Positions 4,007 to 5,627 of a DNA stretch of 5,627 bases are shown in pieces. The stretch comes from Candidatus Moraniibacteriota bacterium (lineage in GTDB: Bacteria > Patescibacteriota > Minisyncoccia > Moranbacterales > UBA9337). The DNA is taken from contig JAGYNK010000041.1 of NCBI GenBank assembly GCA_018400055.1, positions 1 through 5,627 on the forward strand. Reading direction: 5' to 3'. Position numbers and translations under genes: made by a program. The notes under the pieces were generated by a model. The model was not told the DNA's origin. It searched no databases and was given only the letters and a program-made list of their open reading frames with translations. Position 1 is the first letter of the stretch. Each line of letters starts with the position of its first letter.

Positions 4007-4702
4007 TTAGAGATTTATTTCATATATCACGTCTTTCTTTTCCACTACTACTTTCCAATTATTTTTCTCGGCGATTTCTTTAAGGTTTTGGTTGGGATTA
4101 AAGGCGATGGGATTTTCCACTAATTTTAAAAAGCTGGCGTCAGATTCAGTATCCCCTATTCCGTAAGAATCGTCCAGAGTCAATTTATTTTCATAAACAT
4201 GCTGCTTAACTACCTGTCCTTTGTTTTTAATCGGCTCAAAAATTGCTCCACCCGTATAAATATTGTTTTCATCCATCGCATAAACACTGCCAAAAACTTT
4301 ATCAAACTTTAAATGAATTTCATTAAATTCTTCCACTATTTCTATAGGCGATCCGGAAATGGCAATAATATGATAATTATCCTCTTTTAATTTTTTAATT
4401 AATTTTTCGGCAAAAATATAGGTTCTGTTTTTATGAAAAGGAACGACAGCCTGACTGGCTTTTTCCACCTCTTCCCTGCTTCTGTCTTTGATGTGTTCCG
4501 CATAAAGATCCACCAAAGCTATTCTGTATGATTCGTAGGTTCCCCTGTGTTCCAACCAGGATGTATAAAGATTGATTAATTTTTTTCTGGCGCTGAAGGG
4601 AAAGACTTTCATCCAAACCAGTTCATTGATAAGCTCAAAGTGGAGATTTTTTCTGAAAATGGTTCCGTCAATGTCAAAGATGGCGATTTTGTTGTTTTTC
4701 AT
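4007..4702 (-). CDS. HAD superfamily subfamily IB phosphatase (SerB-like)
   Basis: A haloacid dehalogenase-type hydrolase that should remove phosphate from a small molecule using an aspartyl intermediate and Mg2+. All four motifs are visible in the 231-aa product: motif I FDIDGTI with nucleophile D10 and acid/base D12; motif II ISGSP with S116; motif III Lys around K159-K161 (IKNKGQ); and motif IV GIGDTESD with D184 and D188. The helical region 20-95 between motifs I and II is the C1-type cap of subfamily IB, which includes phosphoserine phosphatase-like enzymes. The end (NPIAFNPNQNLKEIAEKNNWKVV) is also typical of that group. The substrate cannot be read from the sequence. The last codons and the TAA overlap a repeat unit (4000-4012). 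No SD precedes the ATG at 4702; 212 bases of repeats separate it from the upstream gene. Confidence 0.9.
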   Translation of the reverse strand: MKNNKIAIFDIDGTIFRKNLHFELINELVWMKVFPFSARKKLINLYTSWLEHRGTYESYRIALVDLYAEHIKDRSREEVEKASQAVVPFHKNRTYIFAEKLIKKLKEDNYHIIAISGSPIEIVEEFNEIHLKFDKVFGSVYAMDENNIYTGGAIFEPIKNKGQVVKQHVYENKLTLDDSYGIGDTESDASFLKLVENPIAFNPNQNLKEIAEKNNWKVVVEKKDVIYEINL

Positions 4703-4718
4703 TAGTCTTTATTTGTCA

Positions 4719-4765
4719 TTCCGGAATTTTTTCTAGAAAAACAGTGAGAGAAAAAATATCCGGAA
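4719..4765. repeat. Palindromic repeat upstream of HAD gene (CCGGAA type)
   Basis: TTCCGGAATTTTTTCT (4719-4734) is matched by AGAAAAAATATCCGGAA (4749-4765) as an inverted repeat with one inserted base. The left arm runs into a self-complementary TTTTTCTAGAAAAA at its inner edge. The flanks GTCATTCCGG and CCGGAATC resemble the GTCATTCC...GGAATC layout of widespread intergenic repeats, from general familiarity rather than a search. Confidence 0.6.
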
Positions 4766-4805
4766 TCTAGGTTAATTTGAATTACAAAATATGTAAATTT
4801 CACTT

Positions 4806-4911
4806 TCATTGCGAGGAGCCGAAGGCGACGTGGCAATCTCATTATATTGTCACCAGATTTATTTAATGCTGACGCCAATTGAACGGGATTGCCACGCTCC
4901 GCTCGCAATGA
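4806..4911. repeat. TCATTGCGAG-type palindromic element
   Basis: Terminal 10-bp perfect inverted repeats, TCATTGCGAG (4806-4815) and CTCGCAATGA (4902-4911), enclose a second perfect pair, CGTGGCAATC (4829-4838) and GATTGCCACG (4887-4896). The 48-base middle is AT-rich and unrelated. It resembles the TCATTGCGAG...GGCAATC intergenic repeats seen in many bacterial genomes. The right end matches the repeat at 3003-3055, so the window contains two related copies. It ends 3 bases before the methyltransferase stop codon. Confidence 0.75.
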
Positions 4912-4914
4912 CAT

Positions 4915-5400
4915 TTAATTGAAATTAATTTCGTATCCGGCGATTCCCGCCGCCACGGAAACATTCAACGAATTCTTTTTGCCTCGCATGGGAATTTCAA
5001 TTATTTTATCACACTTTTTTAAAATTCTTTTATCTAATCCTTTCACTTCGTTTCCGACAATTAAAGCCAGCGGAAATTCGGGTTTGAATTTTTTGTAATC
5101 AATGCTTTTCTTGTCCTGTTCCAAAGCTACAATTTTAAATTTTTCTTTTTTTAATTTTTTTATTAAATCGTTAAGATTTTTAAATTTTTCCCAACTGACA
5201 TTCTTTTCAGCGTCTAAGGCTGTTTTGGCCAGCATTTTCTGCGCTTTGGTCTTGTAAGTTTCACTGCCATCTGCCGGAGTTGGAGAATAGCCGGTTAAAT
5301 ATATTTTTTCTATCCCTACCCCATCCGCCGTTCTAAATATGGAACCGACATTGTAGGCGCTGCGAATATTGTGGAGAATGAGATAAAATTTATTTGGCAT
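4915..5400 (-). CDS. SpoU/TrmH-family RNA 2'-O-methyltransferase
   Basis: A SAM-dependent enzyme that should methylate ribose 2'-OH of tRNA or rRNA. The 161-aa product is a single knotted SPOUT domain with all three family motifs: motif 1 NIRSAYNVGSIFRTAD (11-26, with the catalytic-type Arg), motif 2 ALIVGNEVKGLD (112-123) and motif 3 CDKIIEIPMRGKKNSLNVSVAAGIAGYE (130-157), which forms the SAM-binding knot. It lacks the extra N-terminal RNA-binding domain found in some relatives. The middle insert carries KTALDAEKNVSWE (59-71). The exact RNA target cannot be predicted. The ATG at 5400 begins 5 bases after the stop of the upstream exonuclease gene, so the two are probably co-transcribed; an AAGG lies 11 bases upstream of the ATG, rather far for an SD. 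Confidence 0.93.
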   Translation of the reverse strand: MPNKFYLILHNIRSAYNVGSIFRTADGVGIEKIYLTGYSPTPADGSETYKTKAQKMLAKTALDAEKNVSWEKFKNLNDLIKKLKKEKFKIVALEQDKKSIDYKKFKPEFPLALIVGNEVKGLDKRILKKCDKIIEIPMRGKKNSLNVSVAAGIAGYEINFN

Positions 5401-5405
5401 AAAAA

Positions 5406-5627
5406 CTAAAACCTTAAATATTTATCCCAATATTCATAAAGTTTTTGCGTGGCGATTAAATCTCCGACGCAATAGCGGGAGATTTTTTTGTATTCTCCTT
5501 TTTTGTATAAATTCCCCACTTCCGATCCGTCCACTCCTTCTTCTTTGGGACTTTTAAATCCGAAAGATTTGGCGTAAAAATCAAGAGTGAATTTTCGGAC
5601 AGCGCCATAATAAGTAAGCTGTTCCAA
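5406..5627 (-). CDS. 3'-5' exonuclease, RNase H-like (PolB-exonuclease-like), C-terminal part
   Basis: Only the last 73 codons or so are in the window; the gene continues past the right edge, and the TTG at 5625-5627 is probably an internal Leu codon, not the start. What is visible fits the C-terminal end of a DEDDy 3'-5' exonuclease related to the proofreading domain of family B polymerases: TLDFYAKSFGFKSPKEEGVDGSEVGNLYKKGEY and then the ExoIII-type YCVGD (52-56 of the visible part) followed by LIATQKLYEYW. In this family Tyr and Asp of the YxxxD motif bind metal and act in catalysis. The other acidic residues lie outside the window, so activity cannot be judged. It is 6 bases upstream of the RNA methyltransferase gene and likely in one operon with it. 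Confidence 0.78.
   Translation of the reverse strand: MEQLTYYGAVRKFTLDFYAKSFGFKSPKEEGVDGSEVGNLYKKGEYKKISRYCVGDLIATQKLYEYWDKYLRF

Noticed and set aside
4431..4616. Minus-strand 61-aa open frame
   Set aside because: It is another frame inside the HAD phosphatase gene, whose catalytic motifs settle the true frame.
4702..4914. Minus-strand 70-aa open frame between the HAD and methyltransferase genes
   Set aside because: It is almost wholly made of the two palindromic repeats at 4719-4765 and 4806-4911; its translation (MSLRAERGNP...) is the typical artefact of such repeats.

Overview
This is an AT-rich bacterial window that looks like a chromosome segment from a Candidate Phyla Radiation (Patescibacteria) organism, most likely Parcubacteria-like. 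That placement is inferred from the style of the proteins, the compact genes that mostly lack Shine-Dalgarno (SD) sequences, and spacers filled with many different palindromic repeats. No taxonomic marker in the window was compared with a database.

Plus strand, left half (1-2930): smpB is followed by ssrA (tmRNA), so the protein and RNA partners of trans-translation are adjacent. Next comes the classic translation operon infC-rpmI-rplT (IF3, L35, L20). The tmRNA has a 7-bp acceptor stem, a T arm, a clear pseudoknot PK1, a GCA resume codon and an unusually long predicted tag of 24 residues ending in ALA. infC has no ATG; its best start is ATT at 1124, which gives a 180-aa IF3. Each of the three operon genes is preceded by a copy of the same palindromic element, built of 8-base units (TAAnAAGC and its complement). 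The right arm of each copy stops 5-8 bases before the start codon, and there is no SD. Just after rplT, a strong promoter (TTGACT-16-TATACT with extended TG) drives a separate short unit: a possible 11-codon leader ORF, an unrecognised 115-aa helical acidic/basic protein with the best SD in the window, and a strong intrinsic terminator.

Middle (2931-3255): no gene is visible. It holds a nested pair of palindromic repeats, an 11-bp hairpin, and a strong terminator pointing left that ends the minus-strand genes. The two halves of the window are therefore convergent and separated by about 220 bases.

Minus strand, right half (3256-5627), read right to left: the C-terminal part of a DEDDy-type 3'-5' exonuclease (cut by the window edge), a SpoU/TrmH-family RNA 2'-O-methyltransferase 6 bases downstream, a HAD subfamily IB phosphatase, a 33-aa one-helix membrane microprotein, and a VanZ-like membrane protein. 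Apart from the first pair, the genes are separated by at least five palindromic spacer elements of visibly different sequence families.

The most notable signals are the triplicated palindrome in the IF3-L35-L20 operon, the leader-ORF arrangement before the orphan gene, the long tmRNA tag, the ATT start of infC and the 33-aa microprotein.
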